DNA of 56,812 bases from Clostridiales bacterium (lineage in GTDB: Bacteria > Bacillota > Clostridia > Lachnospirales > CAG-274), in contig JAJQFU010000140.1 in assembly GCA_021200955.1 (NCBI GenBank), positions 1-56,812 of the forward strand. The letters are read 5' to 3'. A model generated the notes under the pieces. It saw only the letters and a program-made list of their open reading frames with translations. It ran no database searches and was not told where the DNA came from. The position numbers were made by a program, and so were the translations under genes. Position 1 is the first letter of the stretch. Each line of letters starts with the position of its first letter. Shown here piece after piece: positions 17,672 through 26,942 of the stretch.

Positions 17672-17930
17672 AAAAAAAATCCTATCCCTAAATTGGGACA
17701 GAACCTATAATCCTGCTATGCCACCCAATGCCAAAGCACTAAAAGCACAATTTTCAGGTACAAACATACCCTACCCCTATAACGTGAGGAACACGTTTAA
17801 AGCTAATAAAGAAAATTCTCTTTCGCCCAAAGTCTCATGAGTCCATTCACAAAAACCGCCCTGCTCCCCTCACACCTATGAGGAACTCTCTGAAAAAGGA
17901 TAAGTTAAAAGCTACTACTCTCAATCACAG
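17672..17930 (-). promoter_or_regulatory. T-box leader, tRNA-Trp specific, controlling trpEGCFBA
   Basis: On the minus strand the leader has GAGAGTAGTAG and TTCAGAGAG (stem I motifs). A specifier loop reads GTGAATGGACTCATG, with TGG (Trp) at 17845-17843. The antiterminator T-box is GGGTGGCATAGCAGG (17726-17712). A 7-bp terminator CTGTCCC/GGGATAG is followed by eight T (17679-17672). In the T-box bulge TGGC would pair with GCCA, the expected end of a tRNA-Trp with discriminator G. Uncharged tRNA-Trp should stabilise the antiterminator and switch the operon on. Confidence 0.93.
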
Positions 17931-17955
17931 ACATTAATATTTAAACCTTAAGATA

Positions 17956-17984
17956 ATTATACACCTGAGCCGCTCATATGTCAA
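17956..17984 (-). promoter_or_regulatory. Consensus promoter of the trp operon
   Basis: On the minus strand TTGACA (17979-17984), a 17-nt spacer and TATAAT (17956-17961) form a perfect vegetative promoter. Transcription should start near 17949, just before the T-box stem I. Confidence 0.93.
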
Positions 17985-18017
17985 TAACCAAATTATTAAA
18001 ATTTTGATTTTCGGCAA

Positions 18018-18082
18018 AAACAGTAACAAACAGTATTCTTCTGAAAAAGAACAATACTATTTGTTACTGTTTCGTGTTTTTT
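18018..18082. other. Strong 20-bp hairpin with no gene to terminate
   Basis: Arms 18018-18037 and 18053-18072 pair over 20 bp with one mismatch. The right side continues into CGTGTTTTTT, so it looks like an intrinsic terminator on the plus strand. No plus-strand gene lies upstream for about 6 kb. It separates the trp promoter from the promoter of the 18295 gene and could be an insulator or a small-RNA end. Confidence 0.7.
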
Positions 18083-18143
18083 AATAGCGAAAAAGACAGT
18101 TATTTTTGATACGATTATATGACAAAAAGCCTTGAATTTGTGG

Positions 18144-18149
18144 TATAAT
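18144..18149 (+). promoter_or_regulatory. Extended -10 promoter element for the 18295 gene
   Basis: TGGTATAAT gives an extended -10 box with TATAAT at 18144-18149. The -35 side is weak (ATGACA at 18119 with a 19-nt spacer). A leader of about 140 nt would precede the start codon. Confidence 0.5.
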
Positions 18150-18294
18150 CAATTTGTTCGAAAAATTAAAAGAATAAATTTAATCTTGAAAGTATTTAAT
18201 ACTTTTAATAAATATTTTGGTATTTACTGCCATTTTAAAAGGTATTCTCAGATTTTTCGGAACTAAAAATAATTTAATAAGGAGAAAGAAAGAT

Positions 18295-18549
18295 ATGAAA
18301 TTAATAAGCGAAGAATTTGTTGAAGATGAAAACTGCGGACTCGTCTTTAAATATGAATTTCTTCAGTCGGCGGAAAAGGGTGAAGGCCCTTATATTCTCA
18401 GAACGGAGCTTTTTAAGGAGGGAGTTAAAACAGGTGAAGCGGAAGAGATCTTCAACACGCTGGAAAAGGCTGTTAAGCTTTACGGCTTGGCGATTAAAAC
18501 AAAAATCACGCCCTTAAATCTGAAATACATAAAGGAAGATATGGGCTAA
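18295..18549 (+). CDS. Small DUF6514-like protein
   Basis: An 84-aa soluble protein starting MKLISEEFVEDENCGLVFKY and ending LKYIKEDMG. The ATG at 18295 has an AAGGAG about 10 nt upstream; the open frame back to 18217 has no ribosome site. Its pattern is an N-terminal strand pair, a central EGPYILRTELF strand, a helix with many Glu/Lys, then TPLNLKYIKED. This resembles the small Clostridia proteins grouped as DUF6514, whose function is unknown. It is monocistronic and ends in a strong terminator. Confidence 0.75.
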   Translation: MKLISEEFVEDENCGLVFKYEFLQSAEKGEGPYILRTELFKEGVKTGEAEEIFNTLEKAVKLYGLAIKTKITPLNLKYIKEDMG

Positions 18550-18556
18550 AATGAAA

Positions 18557-18600
18557 CCCTGCCTCAGAGAACAAAACTCTCTTGGGCAGGGCTTTTCTTT
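18557..18600. terminator. Bidirectional terminator between convergent genes
   Basis: CCCTGCC (18557-18563) pairs with GGCAGGG (18585-18591), with inner AGAGA/TCTCT pairing. TTTTCTTT follows on the plus strand and A-rich sequence lies on the other side. It serves the 18295 gene and probably the convergent 18613-19278 gene. Confidence 0.88.
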
Positions 18601-18612
18601 GTAAGTATATTT

Positions 18613-19278
18613 TTAATCCTGATTTTCGGGTTTAATGTTGGGCTTAAGCTCTTGAAGAAGCTCTTCTGTTATAACGGAACTCAATTCCTTTGGTATATGT
18701 ATTTTTTCAAAATTTATGTTTTTTGACTTATATGTGCAAATACTGTATTTCTTATCTTTTATATTTTTTGATAAAACAGCCAAAACAGGACTGTGAGGAT
18801 AAACTTCGCTTCTGACATCGGACTTTAATATGCCCACAGGATAACAATTATTTGCTCCCTGTTTAAATCTTCTCAATGTCATAGTATAAGCTACGTTGCC
18901 CACACCTAAATCAGCTTCGATTTTTATGCCTTGGCTGCCGAAATCGCCTATTGTTTTAGCGTTTAAATTTACCGAAACCGCCTCAAGCACTATATCAATC
19001 TTATATGTTGTATATTTTTTATTTTTAATAATAAAATCTTTTGGGCTCAGTCTGCTTTTAGACGCTCTTTTAAAAAACTCTTCTGCTGACAATTCGGTTT
19101 TAATTCCAAAAAAATGCAGAAAATTAAAGGCTTTAAAGTCAACTTTATAACTTACCAAATCATTATTTTGCTTTGTAATAAACAATATTGACTTGTTCAG
19201 CAAATTTCTTTTGTATAACCCGGCAGCTTCAACAATTACAGGTATGGCTGTATCATTGTTATAATATTTTGTTTCCAT
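18613..19278 (-). CDS. PBECR4-like protein (putative nuclease-fold domain)
   Basis: A 221-aa protein with no signal peptide or membrane segment. The central FNFLHFFGI, then AEEFFKRASKSRLSPKDF, then basic strand-rich sequence with SPVLAVLSKN near residue 165, resembles the PBECR4 family (a phage-associated Barnase/EndoU/ColicinE5/RelE-like nuclease domain) as I remember it. No catalytic residues can be assigned from sequence alone. The base composition is more AT-rich and Lys/Asn-rich than its neighbours, which hints at transfer. It lies behind a strong promoter and a long structured leader (19300-19523), with GAGGAG before the ATG. No antitoxin-like partner gene is visible. Confidence 0.55.
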   Translation of the reverse strand: METKYYNNDTAIPVIVEAAGLYKRNLLNKSILFITKQNNDLVSYKVDFKAFNFLHFFGIKTELSAEEFFKRASKSRLSPKDFIIKNKKYTTYKIDIVLEAVSVNLNAKTIGDFGSQGIKIEADLGVGNVAYTMTLRRFKQGANNCYPVGILKSDVRSEVYPHSPVLAVLSKNIKDKKYSICTYKSKNINFEKIHIPKELSSVITEELLQELKPNIKPENQD

Positions 19279-19351
19279 AAAAAAATCTCCTCATAAAACT
19301 AAAGGGAGCTAAATATTCGTAAATAAATAGCTCCCGATAGGTTCTGTTTGG

Positions 19352-19381
19352 TTTTTCCGTTGTCCGTCAACTATGCAAGCC
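19352..19381 (-). repeat. 30-bp direct repeat, first copy
   Basis: Identical over 30 bp to 19407-19436, with 25 bp between the copies. On the minus strand it ends with GTTGACGGACAAC plus GGAAAAA. The hairpin GTTG/CAAC exposes the loop ACGGA. The copies lie inside the predicted leader RNA. Confidence 0.9.
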
Positions 19382-19406
19382 ATTATATTCTTGCTCTGAT
19401 AGCGGT

Positions 19407-19436
19407 TTTTTCCGTTGTCCGTCAACTATGCAAGCC
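19407..19436 (-). repeat. 30-bp direct repeat, second copy
   Basis: Exact duplicate of 19352-19381, carrying the same GTTG-ACGGA-CAAC hairpin. Exact conservation over 30 bp in an otherwise diverged leader suggests recent duplication or selection on the motif. Confidence 0.9.
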
Positions 19437-19528
19437 CTGTATGTCTTACTTTACGTTCGGATTAATTCGCAGGAGCCAAACCTCCCGATGAGTCCCCCAC
19501 TGCGTGGCTTTTCCCATCTGCTAATTAT

Positions 19529-19557
19529 ATTATAACGAAAATCCGATTTTATGTCAA
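19529..19557 (-). promoter_or_regulatory. Consensus promoter of the structured leader
   Basis: On the minus strand TTGACA (19552-19557), 17 nt, TATAAT (19529-19534): a perfect vegetative promoter, stronger than most in the window. It lies just downstream of uvrA and drives the 19300-19523 RNA. Confidence 0.93.
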
Positions 19558-19601
19558 TAAAAAATCGTAAAATTAATGTTTTAGTAATAAATCCATAACA
19601 T

Positions 19602-22424
19602 TCATTTTTTCAAAAGCTTTTTTAGATATTGCCCTGTGTAGGAGTTTTCGCATGCGGCGACCTGTTCCGGAGTACCCTTAGCCACAATATACCCTCCGCC
19701 GTCTCCCCCTTCGGGACCTAAATCGATAATATAGTCGGCGGTTTTGATTACGTCTAAGTTATGTTCGATTACAACAACGGTGTTGCCGCCCTCTGCAAGC
19801 CTTTGAATTATGTCGATAAGCTTATGAACGTCGGCGGTGTGAAGTCCGGTTGTAGGCTCATCAAGTACATAAATAGTCTTTCCCGTCGCCTTTCGTGAAA
19901 GCTCCGTAGCAAGCTTCACTCTCTGAGCCTCTCCTCCGGAAAGAGTTGTTGAAGCCTGACCTAATTTAACATAGGAAAGCCCCACATCGTTCAGGGTTTC
20001 AAGCTTTGCTCTTATTTTGGGCAGATTTTGGAAGAAGTCAAGGGCTTCCTCAACGGTCATATCCAAAACGTCGGAAATAGACTTGTCCTTATATTTAACC
20101 TCCAAGGTTTCTCTGTTATATCTTTTTCCTCCGCAGACCTCACAGGGAACATAAATATCCGGCAGAAAGTTCATTTCAATTTTCATAATTCCGTCGCCGG
20201 TACAGGCTTCGCACCTTCCTCCCTTAACGTTAAACGAAAATCTGCCCTTTCCGTAGCCCCTTATTTTTGCTTCGGGCAAGCCCGCAAACAAATCTCTTAT
20301 AAGATCGAAAAGCCCTGTATATGTGGCAGGGTTTGAACGTGGGGTTCTGCCTATGGGCGACTGGTCGATTGCTATGATTTTATCCAACGCCTGCCAGCCG
20401 TCGATTGACTTAACCTTTCCGGCTTTAATTCTTGCATGGTTCAGCTTTCGTGCAAGGCTCTTATAAATAATCTGATTTACAAGGGAGCTTTTCCCCGAGC
20501 CTGAAACACCTGTTACGCAGACGAACACACCCAAAGGCACATCAACATTCAGCTTTTTAAGGTTATTGACCTCTGCTCCCCTTATTTTGAGAAAGTTTTT
20601 CCCGGGCTTACGCCTTTCCTTCGGCACGGGAATTTCCGCTCTTCCGCTTAAATAATTGCCTGTTGCGGATTTTTCACAGGCAAGAAGCCCTTCTACCTCT
20701 CCCGAATATACAACCTCTCCGCCCCCTACTCCGGCTCCGGGACCTATATCAACTACGTTATCCGCAGCCAAAATTGTGTCGCTGTCATGTTCCACCACTA
20801 TCAAAGTGTTGCCCAAATCACGAAGGTTTTTAAGTGTAGCTAAAAGCTTATCATTGTCTCTTTGGTGCAGACCTATGCTTGGCTCGTCAAGAATGTAAAG
20901 AACTCCTACAAGCCCTGAGCCGATCTGTGTGGCAAGCCTTATTCTCTGACTTTCTCCCCCTGAAAGAGTTCCGGCGGTTCTCGAAAGAGTAAGATAGTCA
21001 AGCCCAACATCACACAAAAAGTCAACTCTGGCTCTTATTTCTCTTAAAATAAGGTTTGCAACCGCTTCCTGTCTTTTTGAAAGCTTAAGGTCTGCAAAAA
21101 ATGTCTTAAGCTCCTTAACTGAAAGCTCCGTAATCTCCGAAATGTTTTTATCACCTATCGTAACCGCCAAATATTCAGGTCTTAAACGTCTGCCCTTGCA
21201 GGCGGGACAGGTTACGTTGGTCATAAATGCTTCATATTCCTTTTTTGCGCTTTCGGAATAGGTCTCTCTGTATCTTCTTTCAAGGTTGTTGACAATGCCG
21301 TCAAAATAAAAGTCATAGGCTTTAAGCCTTCCTCCGCTTTTAAATTCAACGGGAATATATTCACCGCCGTTTCCGTACATAATTATGTTTTTTATATCCT
21401 CGGGCAAATCCTTATAGGGCATATCGAGGTCAATTCCGTACTTTGCCGAAAGCTTCTCAAAGAGGTTGTTGCTCATAGAGCCGTCATTCATAATGGCGTT
21501 CCAGCCGTAAACCGCAATTGCCCCCTGATGAATTGAAAGCTCGGGCGTCGGCACAATCAAATCCGGGTCAAAAATAAGCTTTGCCCCTAAGCCCGAACAT
21601 TCGGGACAAGCTCCGTTGGGATTGTTGAAAGAGAACATTCTTGGTTCGATTTCCTCAATGCTTATTCCGCAGTCGGGACAGGAAAATTTTTGAGAAAATG
21701 TCAAAATCTCTTCACCTGTGTCCACAAGCAAAATTCCGTCAGTCAGCGCCATAACAGTCTCAACGGACTGCGCAAGACGGGCTTCAATACCCTCTTTTAC
21801 AATAAGTCTGTCAACAACGATTTCGATTGTGTGCTTCTTATTCTTTTCAAGCTTTATTTCGTCCGAAAGCTCATAAATTATTCCGTCTATGCGAACTCTC
21901 ACATAGCCGCTTCTCTTTGCGTCCTCCAAAATTTTAACGTGCTCGCCCTTTCGCCCTCTTACAACGGGAGCAAGAAGCTGAAGCCTTGTTCTCTCGGGCA
22001 AAGCCGTAATTTGGTCTACAATCTGGTCTATTGACTGTCTTTCGATAACCCTTCCGCATTTGGGGCAGTGAGGAATGCCTGCACGGGCAAAAAGAAGTCT
22101 GAAATAGTCATAAATTTCGGTAACAGTCCCCACTGTGGAACGGGGGTTATTGTTTGTGGTCTTTTGGTCGATTGAAATCGCCGGAGAAAGCCCCTCGATT
22201 GTGTCTACGTCGGGCTTATCCATTTGACCCAAAAACATCCTTGCGTAAGAGGAAAGACTCTCAACGTAGCGTCTCTGACCCTCGGCATATATGGTGTCAA
22301 AGGCAAGGCTTGACTTTCCGGAGCCGCTTAAGCCCGTAAAGACATTCAGCTTATTTCGAGGAATATCCACATTTATATTTTTAAGGTTATTTTCCCTTGC
22401 ACCCCTTATAACAATATTTTCCAT
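19602..22424 (-). CDS. uvrA: Excinuclease ABC subunit A
   Basis: Damage-recognition ATPase of nucleotide excision repair, cytoplasmic, acting with UvrB. The 940-aa protein has two ABC ATPase modules: Walker [14 protein letters not shown] near residue 31 and [10 protein letters not shown] near 640. It has two LSGGE signatures, two Walker B segments ending LDEPS/LDEPT, and zinc-finger CxxC pairs (CPKCG, CPDCG, CPACKG, CEVCGG). Length is standard. It follows uvrB by 18 nt, so both are co-expressed. No LexA-like box was noticed upstream. Confidence 0.98.
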   Translation of the reverse strand: MENIVIRGARENNLKNINVDIPRNKLNVFTGLSGSGKSSLAFDTIYAEGQRRYVESLSSYARMFLGQMDKPDVDTIEGLSPAISIDQKTTNNNPRSTVGTVTEIYDYFRLLFARAGIPHCPKCGRVIERQSIDQIVDQITALPERTRLQLLAPVVRGRKGEHVKILEDAKRSGYVRVRIDGIIYELSDEIKLEKNKKHTIEIVVDRLIVKEGIEARLAQSVETVMALTDGILLVDTGEEILTFSQKFSCPDCGISIEEIEPRMFSFNNPNGACPECSGLGAKLIFDPDLIVPTPELSIHQGAIAVYGWNAIMNDGSMSNNLFEKLSAKYGIDLDMPYKDLPEDIKNIIMYGNGGEYIPVEFKSGGRLKAYDFYFDGIVNNLERRYRETYSESAKKEYEAFMTNVTCPACKGRRLRPEYLAVTIGDKNISEITELSVKELKTFFADLKLSKRQEAVANLILREIRARVDFLCDVGLDYLTLSRTAGTLSGGESQRIRLATQIGSGLVGVLYILDEPSIGLHQRDNDKLLATLKNLRDLGNTLIVVEHDSDTILAADNVVDIGPGAGVGGGEVVYSGEVEGLLACEKSATGNYLSGRAEIPVPKERRKPGKNFLKIRGAEVNNLKKLNVDVPLGVFVCVTGVSGSGKSSLVNQIIYKSLARKLNHARIKAGKVKSIDGWQALDKIIAIDQSPIGRTPRSNPATYTGLFDLIRDLFAGLPEAKIRGYGKGRFSFNVKGGRCEACTGDGIMKIEMNFLPDIYVPCEVCGGKRYNRETLEVKYKDKSISDVLDMTVEEALDFFQNLPKIRAKLETLNDVGLSYVKLGQASTTLSGGEAQRVKLATELSRKATGKTIYVLDEPTTGLHTADVHKLIDIIQRLAEGGNTVVVIEHNLDVIKTADYIIDLGPEGGDGGGYIVAKGTPEQVAACENSYTGQYLKKLLKK

Positions 22425-22442
22425 AACTGTAACAATCTCCTT

Positions 22443-24440
22443 TTACAAAAGCAAAAGCTCATTCAGCCGCTTAATTTCGTCTCTTATTTCCGCAGCCTCT
22501 TCAAATTTAAGCTCAAGAGCAAGCTTTTTCATTTTATCCGTCAGTGAGTTAATTGTCATTTTAATCTCAGCCGCAGACATTGATTCTGCGTCCTTTTCAA
22601 GCTTCTGAGTTTTTCTGCCTACAACGGCTTCCGTGGCTTTGATTATTTCATGAACCTTTTTTATAATGGTCTTAGGCACTATGCCATGCTCATCATTATA
22701 TTTCTTTTGGATTTCACGCCTTCTGGCAGTCTCCGTTACGGCATTTTTAATAGAATCGGTTATAACATCGGCATACATAATAACCCTGCCCTCGGCGTTT
22801 CGTGAGGCTCTGCCCACAGTCTGAATAAGGGAAGTCTCCGAACGGAGAAAGCCCTCTTTGTCTGCGTCCAAAATAATAACTAACGCCGTTTCGGGGATAT
22901 CAAGCCCCTCTCTCAAAAGGTTAATTCCCACCAAAACGTCAAACTCTCCTAAACGCAGGCTTCTTATAATTTCAAGCCTTTCAAGGGTGTCTATATCCGA
23001 GTGGAGATATTCAGCCTTAACGCCGTTTTCTCCCAAATATTTAGTCAAATCCTCAGCCATTTTCTTAGTAAGTGTGGTAACAAGAACCCTCCACCCCTTT
23101 TTGACTGTTTTGTTTATTTCCGTAATAAGGTCGTCAATCTGCCCCTCAACAGGTCTTATTTCGATTTCGGGGTCAAGAAGCCCCGTAGGTCTTATAATCT
23201 GCTCCACAACATTCTCCGAATGTGTCTTTTCATACTTTCCCGGAGTTGCGGAAACAAAAAGCATTTGGTTCATTTTCTTTTCAAACTCGTCAAACTTAAG
23301 GGGTCTGTTATCCAAAGCAGAGGGAAGTCTGAAGCCGTAATCCACAAGGGATGTCTTTCTTGCCCTGTCGCCGTTATACATTCCCCCTACCTGAGGAATT
23401 GAAACGTGTGACTCGTCCACAATGGTTATAAAATCCTTGGGAAAGTAGTCTATAAGTGTGTGGGGAGTGCTGCCCTCGGCTCTGCCGGATAAGTGTCTGG
23501 AATAGTTCTCTATGCCGGAGCAAAAGCCCATTTCTGAAAGCATTTCCATATCATAATTGGTTCGCTCTTCTATTCTCTGAGCCTCGATATATTTTTCTTC
23601 CGATTTAAAATATTTAATTCTTTCGTCAAGCTCCTCGTTTATGGCGTTTATCGCCTTAATCATTTTGTCTCTGTTAATAACATAGTGGCTTGCAGGGTAA
23701 ATACAGACGTGGTTTCTTATTCCCTTAACATTTCCCGTCAGCGAGTCCACCTCTGAAATTCTGTCAACCTCGTCGCCGAAAAATTCTATTCTGTATGCTG
23801 TGTCTGAGCTTTCCGCCGGAAACACCTCAAGGGTATCCCCTCTTAGCCTGAATGTCCCTCTTGTGAAATTAACATCGTTTCTGTCATATTGAATTTCCAC
23901 AAGCTTTTTCAAAATATCATTTATGTCACGAACCATTCCCGGTCTTAAAGAAACGCACATTTCGTTGTAGTCAATAGGGTCGCCCAAGCCGTAAATACAT
24001 GAAACTGACGCCACAATTATAACGTCTCTCTGTTCAAAAAGAGCCGCCGTGGCGGAGTGTCTCAGCTTGTCGATTTCATCGTTTACGGAGGAATCCTTAG
24101 CTATATATGTGTCGGAAGAGGGCACATAGGCTTCAGGCTGATAATAGTCATAATAGCTTACAAAATATTCAACGGCGTTTTCGGGAAAAAACTCCTTAAA
24201 TTCGTTATAAAGCTGCGCCGCAAGGGTTTTGTTGTGGGCGATAACAAGGGTGGGTCTGTTAAGGCTTGCTATAACATTAGCCATAGTGAAGGTCTTTCCC
24301 GAGCCTGTTACCCCCAAAAGGGTCTGAGCCTTATCCCCCTCTTTAAAGCCCTTAACAAGCTCCTCTATTGCTTCGGGCTGATCTCCCGTAGGCTTGAAAG
24401 CCGATTTTAATTTAAAAATTTGTTTTTCGTTATTATTCAT
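22443..24440 (-). CDS. uvrB: Excinuclease ABC subunit B
   Basis: Helicase-like repair protein that verifies DNA damage and recruits UvrC. The 665-aa protein shows Walker [11 protein letters not shown] near residue 45, the beta-hairpin [21 protein letters not shown] segment in parts, the DEAD-like TIVDESHVS, and motif [16 protein letters not shown]. The C-terminal UVR domain (about 627-662) includes [21 protein letters not shown], which binds UvrA/UvrC. Length and motifs are normal. A small membrane-anchored protein gene lies 24 nt upstream in the same direction. Confidence 0.98.
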   Translation of the reverse strand: MNNNEKQIFKLKSAFKPTGDQPEAIEELVKGFKEGDKAQTLLGVTGSGKTFTMANVIASLNRPTLVIAHNKTLAAQLYNEFKEFFPENAVEYFVSYYDYYQPEAYVPSSDTYIAKDSSVNDEIDKLRHSATAALFEQRDVIIVASVSCIYGLGDPIDYNEMCVSLRPGMVRDINDILKKLVEIQYDRNDVNFTRGTFRLRGDTLEVFPAESSDTAYRIEFFGDEVDRISEVDSLTGNVKGIRNHVCIYPASHYVINRDKMIKAINAINEELDERIKYFKSEEKYIEAQRIEERTNYDMEMLSEMGFCSGIENYSRHLSGRAEGSTPHTLIDYFPKDFITIVDESHVSIPQVGGMYNGDRARKTSLVDYGFRLPSALDNRPLKFDEFEKKMNQMLFVSATPGKYEKTHSENVVEQIIRPTGLLDPEIEIRPVEGQIDDLITEINKTVKKGWRVLVTTLTKKMAEDLTKYLGENGVKAEYLHSDIDTLERLEIIRSLRLGEFDVLVGINLLREGLDIPETALVIILDADKEGFLRSETSLIQTVGRASRNAEGRVIMYADVITDSIKNAVTETARRREIQKKYNDEHGIVPKTIIKKVHEIIKATEAVVGRKTQKLEKDAESMSAAEIKMTINSLTDKMKKLALELKFEEAAEIRDEIKRLNELLLL

Positions 24441-24464
24441 AGGCTTTTAACCTCCCCTAAAGCC

Positions 24465-25055
24465 TTATTCCGCCGCCGCTGTTGTTGTCTCTGTCTCGTA
24501 TAAATTATAATATGCACTTTGTGCATTATAAAAGTTTGTTTTAAGCTGTTCGTCAGATGAAATGCAGATCATACAGCGGCTTATATATTTAGTTCTGCCG
24601 ATTTCGATAAATTTCATAATATTTGCAGCCATTGTTTCTACATTAAAACAGTAGCTTTTGCAGGCTTCCACAAGGTCAAAATCCCCTTCCTCATATCTGC
24701 CGTTAAGCATTGTGTAATAGCTTATTTCGTTAAGCCTAATGCTTGCTGCCACATCATAAAGGTGATCCCTGTCGCAGGTATCGTTTGCCAAATTATTTAC
24801 CTCGCTTTTAAGCCTTTCACAAAAAGCATTTGAATTTTTAAAAATATAGCCCGACAAGCCGTATATAGAAGGCTCTTCATCTTCTTCAGTCATTTCGCTT
24901 ATGGAAATTTCCTCCTCTACAGGCTCGAAGCTTGAAAAAGAGGTGTCAGTCTCGGGCTCGAAAACAGTGGCTGTTTTACGGTTTAAACAAACACTTAAAA
25001 AGCACAAAATTATTAAAAAAACCAAAAGCAGCAGAACCCATTTATTTTCAGTCAT
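24465..25055 (-). CDS. Membrane-anchored hypothetical protein upstream of uvrB
   Basis: A 196-aa protein with one N-terminal transmembrane helix (residues about 5-25), a short basic turn, an acidic linker rich in Glu/Asp/Ser (30-65), and a C-terminal helical domain of about 120 residues ending in a Thr/Glu/Ala tail. No lipobox is present (the Cys is preceded by Val). The topology suggests a type II anchor with the domain outside the cell. I do not recognise the family. AAAGGAG precedes the ATG. It is probably co-transcribed with uvrBA, but nothing ties it to DNA repair beyond position. Confidence 0.75.
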   Translation of the reverse strand: MTENKWVLLLLVFLIILCFLSVCLNRKTATVFEPETDTSFSSFEPVEEEISISEMTEEDEEPSIYGLSGYIFKNSNAFCERLKSEVNNLANDTCDRDHLYDVAASIRLNEISYYTMLNGRYEEGDFDLVEACKSYCFNVETMAANIMKFIEIGRTKYISRCMICISSDEQLKTNFYNAQSAYYNLYETETTTAAAE

Positions 25056-25081
25056 TTTAACTCGCTCCTTTACATCATCTC

Positions 25082-25110
25082 ATTTTAACACAACCCATTA
25101 TAAAGTTCAA
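25082..25110 (-). promoter_or_regulatory. Predicted promoter for the membrane protein-uvrB-uvrA run
   Basis: On the minus strand TTGAAC (25105-25110), 17 nt, TAAAAT (25082-25087), about 27 nt before the start codon at 25055. Confidence 0.6.
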
Positions 25111-25225
25111 CACAATTTTTACGAAAGCATTTTCTTTTTTGCGAGAGACAAAAGCTAAAATATTAAACACAAAAATGCATATTTTTTACCTGTCAAACTC
25201 CCGACTGTTTAATTTAAAGGCGATG

Positions 25226-25254
25226 TTTACATTAAAAAAATTCTGTGATATAAT
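25226..25254 (+). promoter_or_regulatory. Promoter of the methyltransferase-hslO pair
   Basis: TTTACA (25226-25231), 17 nt, TATAAT (25249-25254). The start codon at 25283 is about 28 nt downstream, so the leader is short. Confidence 0.85.
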
Positions 25255-25282
25255 AAGAAAAAAAAGGAAAGGGCGTGTAATT

Positions 25283-26035
25283 ATGATTTATAAAAGCCTG
25301 GCTCATCTTTATGATGTTTTTATGGAAGATGTTCCCTATGAAGATTGGCTTAAAAACATTGAGCATTATTTGGAAAAATATAATATAAAGCCCAAGACTG
25401 TTTTGGATTTGGGCTGCGGAACAGGGCAAATGTCGATTTTATTTGCGAAAAAAGGCTGTGAGGTAACAGGGGCTGACATTTCGGAGGAAATGCTGACTGA
25501 AGCCTATAACAACGCCGTTAAAGCCGGTGTAAATCCTCTTTTTGTGCAGCAGGATATGAGAGAATTTTCTTCTCCCGAGGGCTATGACCTTATTATTTCT
25601 CTTTGCGACTGTTTGAATTATATTACAGACAAGGACGACCTTAAAAAGGTTTTCGAAAACTGCAAAAACACTCTTAATGACAATGGACTTTTTATTTTCG
25701 ACCTGAACACACCTTACAAGCTTAAGGAAATTTTGGGAAACGGCAGCTTCTGTCAGACTACTGACAGCTACGCCTTTACCTGTGAAAACTGTTTTGACGA
25801 GGATAAAAATATTTGTGAATATTATGTAAACATTTTTTCGGAAAACCCCGACGGCTCTTATGAAAGGGCTGAAGAGTGCCACTATGAAAGAGCCTATTCC
25901 GTTGAAGAAATTAAAGGGCTTCTTAAAGAAACGGGTTTTAAGCTTTTGGAAACAGCTGATGCCGACGGCTTAGAAGCCCCGACGGAGACTACCGAAAGAA
26001 TTTATTTTACAGTAAGAAAGGATAATGAAATATGA
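25283..26035 (+). CDS. Class I SAM-dependent methyltransferase
   Basis: A 250-aa cytoplasmic methyltransferase. The SAM-binding motif I VLDLGCGTGQ lies near residue 43, followed by VTGADISEEML (motif post-I) and DLIISLCDCLNYI (motif II). The C-terminal half is the mixed strand region common to small-molecule methyltransferases of the UbiE/YodJ-like kind. The ATG at 25283 is chosen for the AGGAAAGGG upstream and the promoter at 25226-25254; the open frame extends further only by chance. The substrate is unknown. Its stop overlaps the hslO start (ATGA), so the two are translationally coupled. Confidence 0.88.
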   Translation: MIYKSLAHLYDVFMEDVPYEDWLKNIEHYLEKYNIKPKTVLDLGCGTGQMSILFAKKGCEVTGADISEEMLTEAYNNAVKAGVNPLFVQQDMREFSSPEGYDLIISLCDCLNYITDKDDLKKVFENCKNTLNDNGLFIFDLNTPYKLKEILGNGSFCQTTDSYAFTCENCFDEDKNICEYYVNIFSENPDGSYERAEECHYERAYSVEEIKGLLKETGFKLLETADADGLEAPTETTERIYFTVRKDNEI

Positions 26036-26904
26036 GCTGTGTTTTAAGAGGCACCGCAGCAGAGGGAGCAATCCGCTTCTTTTTTGCAAACACGAAGGAC
26101 ATTGCGGAAAGGGCAAGACAAGCCCACAACACCACCCCAACCGCTTCGGCAGCTTTGGGCAGAACCTTGACCGCCGGAACAATGATGGGGCTTATGCTGA
26201 AAGACCCCACCAACATTTTGACAATAACGATTAAAGGCGACGGACCTATTGGCGGAATTACCGTAACCGCAGCCGCCGACGGAACAGTCAAAGGCTATGT
26301 AAACAACCCCTCCGCCAGCCTTCCCTTAAACAAATTCGGAAAGCTTGACGTAAGCGGAGCTGTAGGCAACGGCAGCCTGACAGTAATCAAGGACTTGGGG
26401 CTTAAAGAGCCTTATGTAGGTCAGGTTCCCATAATTTCGGGAGAAATAGCCGAGGACATAACATATTATTTCGCTTTAAGCGAGCAGACCCGTTCAGCCT
26501 GTGCCTTAGGGGTTTTGGTTGACACCGACCTTTCAATTAAACAATCGGGAGGGTTTATTTTACAGCTTTTGCCCGACGCCGATGACGATATTATAACACG
26601 CCTTGAACGCCGTTTAGGGGCAATCCCTTCAGTAACGTCTATGTTCGAAAGCGGACTTGACATTGAAGGAATTGTAAACAGGGTTTTGAAGGACTTCAAC
26701 CCTGTAATTATGGACAGAACCGAAACAGAGTTCAGGTGCGACTGTTCAAGAGACAAGGTTGTAAAGGCTTTGGTAAGCGTTGGCAAAAAAGAGCTTGAAG
26801 CTATGCTCAATGAGGATAAAAAAGCCAATGTCCACTGTCATTTCTGCAACACAGACTATGATTTTGACGAGGAAGAGCTTAAAAATATAGTAAATTCTTT
26901 GTAA
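26032..26904 (+). CDS. hslO: Redox-regulated chaperone Hsp33
   Basis: Holdase chaperone activated by oxidative unfolding in the cytoplasm. The 290-aa protein has the N-terminal chaperone fold (GTAAEGAIRFFFA, TAGTMMGLML). The C-terminal zinc switch has four cysteines: C236 and C238 (CDC) and C269 and C272 (CHFC). All four are present, so redox control should be intact. It overlaps the methyltransferase by 4 nt. In an anaerobe it would protect against transient oxygen exposure. Confidence 0.96.
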   Translation: MSCVLRGTAAEGAIRFFFANTKDIAERARQAHNTTPTASAALGRTLTAGTMMGLMLKDPTNILTITIKGDGPIGGITVTAAADGTVKGYVNNPSASLPLNKFGKLDVSGAVGNGSLTVIKDLGLKEPYVGQVPIISGEIAEDITYYFALSEQTRSACALGVLVDTDLSIKQSGGFILQLLPDADDDIITRLERRLGAIPSVTSMFESGLDIEGIVNRVLKDFNPVIMDRTETEFRCDCSRDKVVKALVSVGKKELEAMLNEDKKANVHCHFCNTDYDFDEEELKNIVNSL

Positions 26905-26942
26905 GAATTAACATATGTTTTTTAAAATTTTCGGAAAATTTC

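Larger units (their letters stand above)
19300..19523 (-). ncRNA. Structured leader or small RNA of unknown class
   Basis: A perfect promoter at 19529-19557 should start a transcript near 19523 that runs about 245 nt before the next start codon. It contains CGCAG...CTGCG enclosing GGAG-GTTTGG-CTCC, and two exact 30-nt repeats each holding GTTG-ACGGA-CAAC. It ends with GGGAGCTA/TAGCTCCC (19304-19335) followed by TTTAGTTTT, a plausible weak terminator. I could not match it to T-box, TPP, SAM, FMN, glycine, lysine, purine, c-di-GMP or similar riboswitch motifs. It may be a cis-regulator of the 18613 gene or an independent RNA. Confidence 0.55.

Noticed and set aside
19352..19436. Two 30-bp repeats with a 25-bp gap look like a minimal CRISPR array
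   Set aside because: Only two copies, no cas genes, the gap is short for a spacer, and the repeats lie inside a promoter-driven structured leader.
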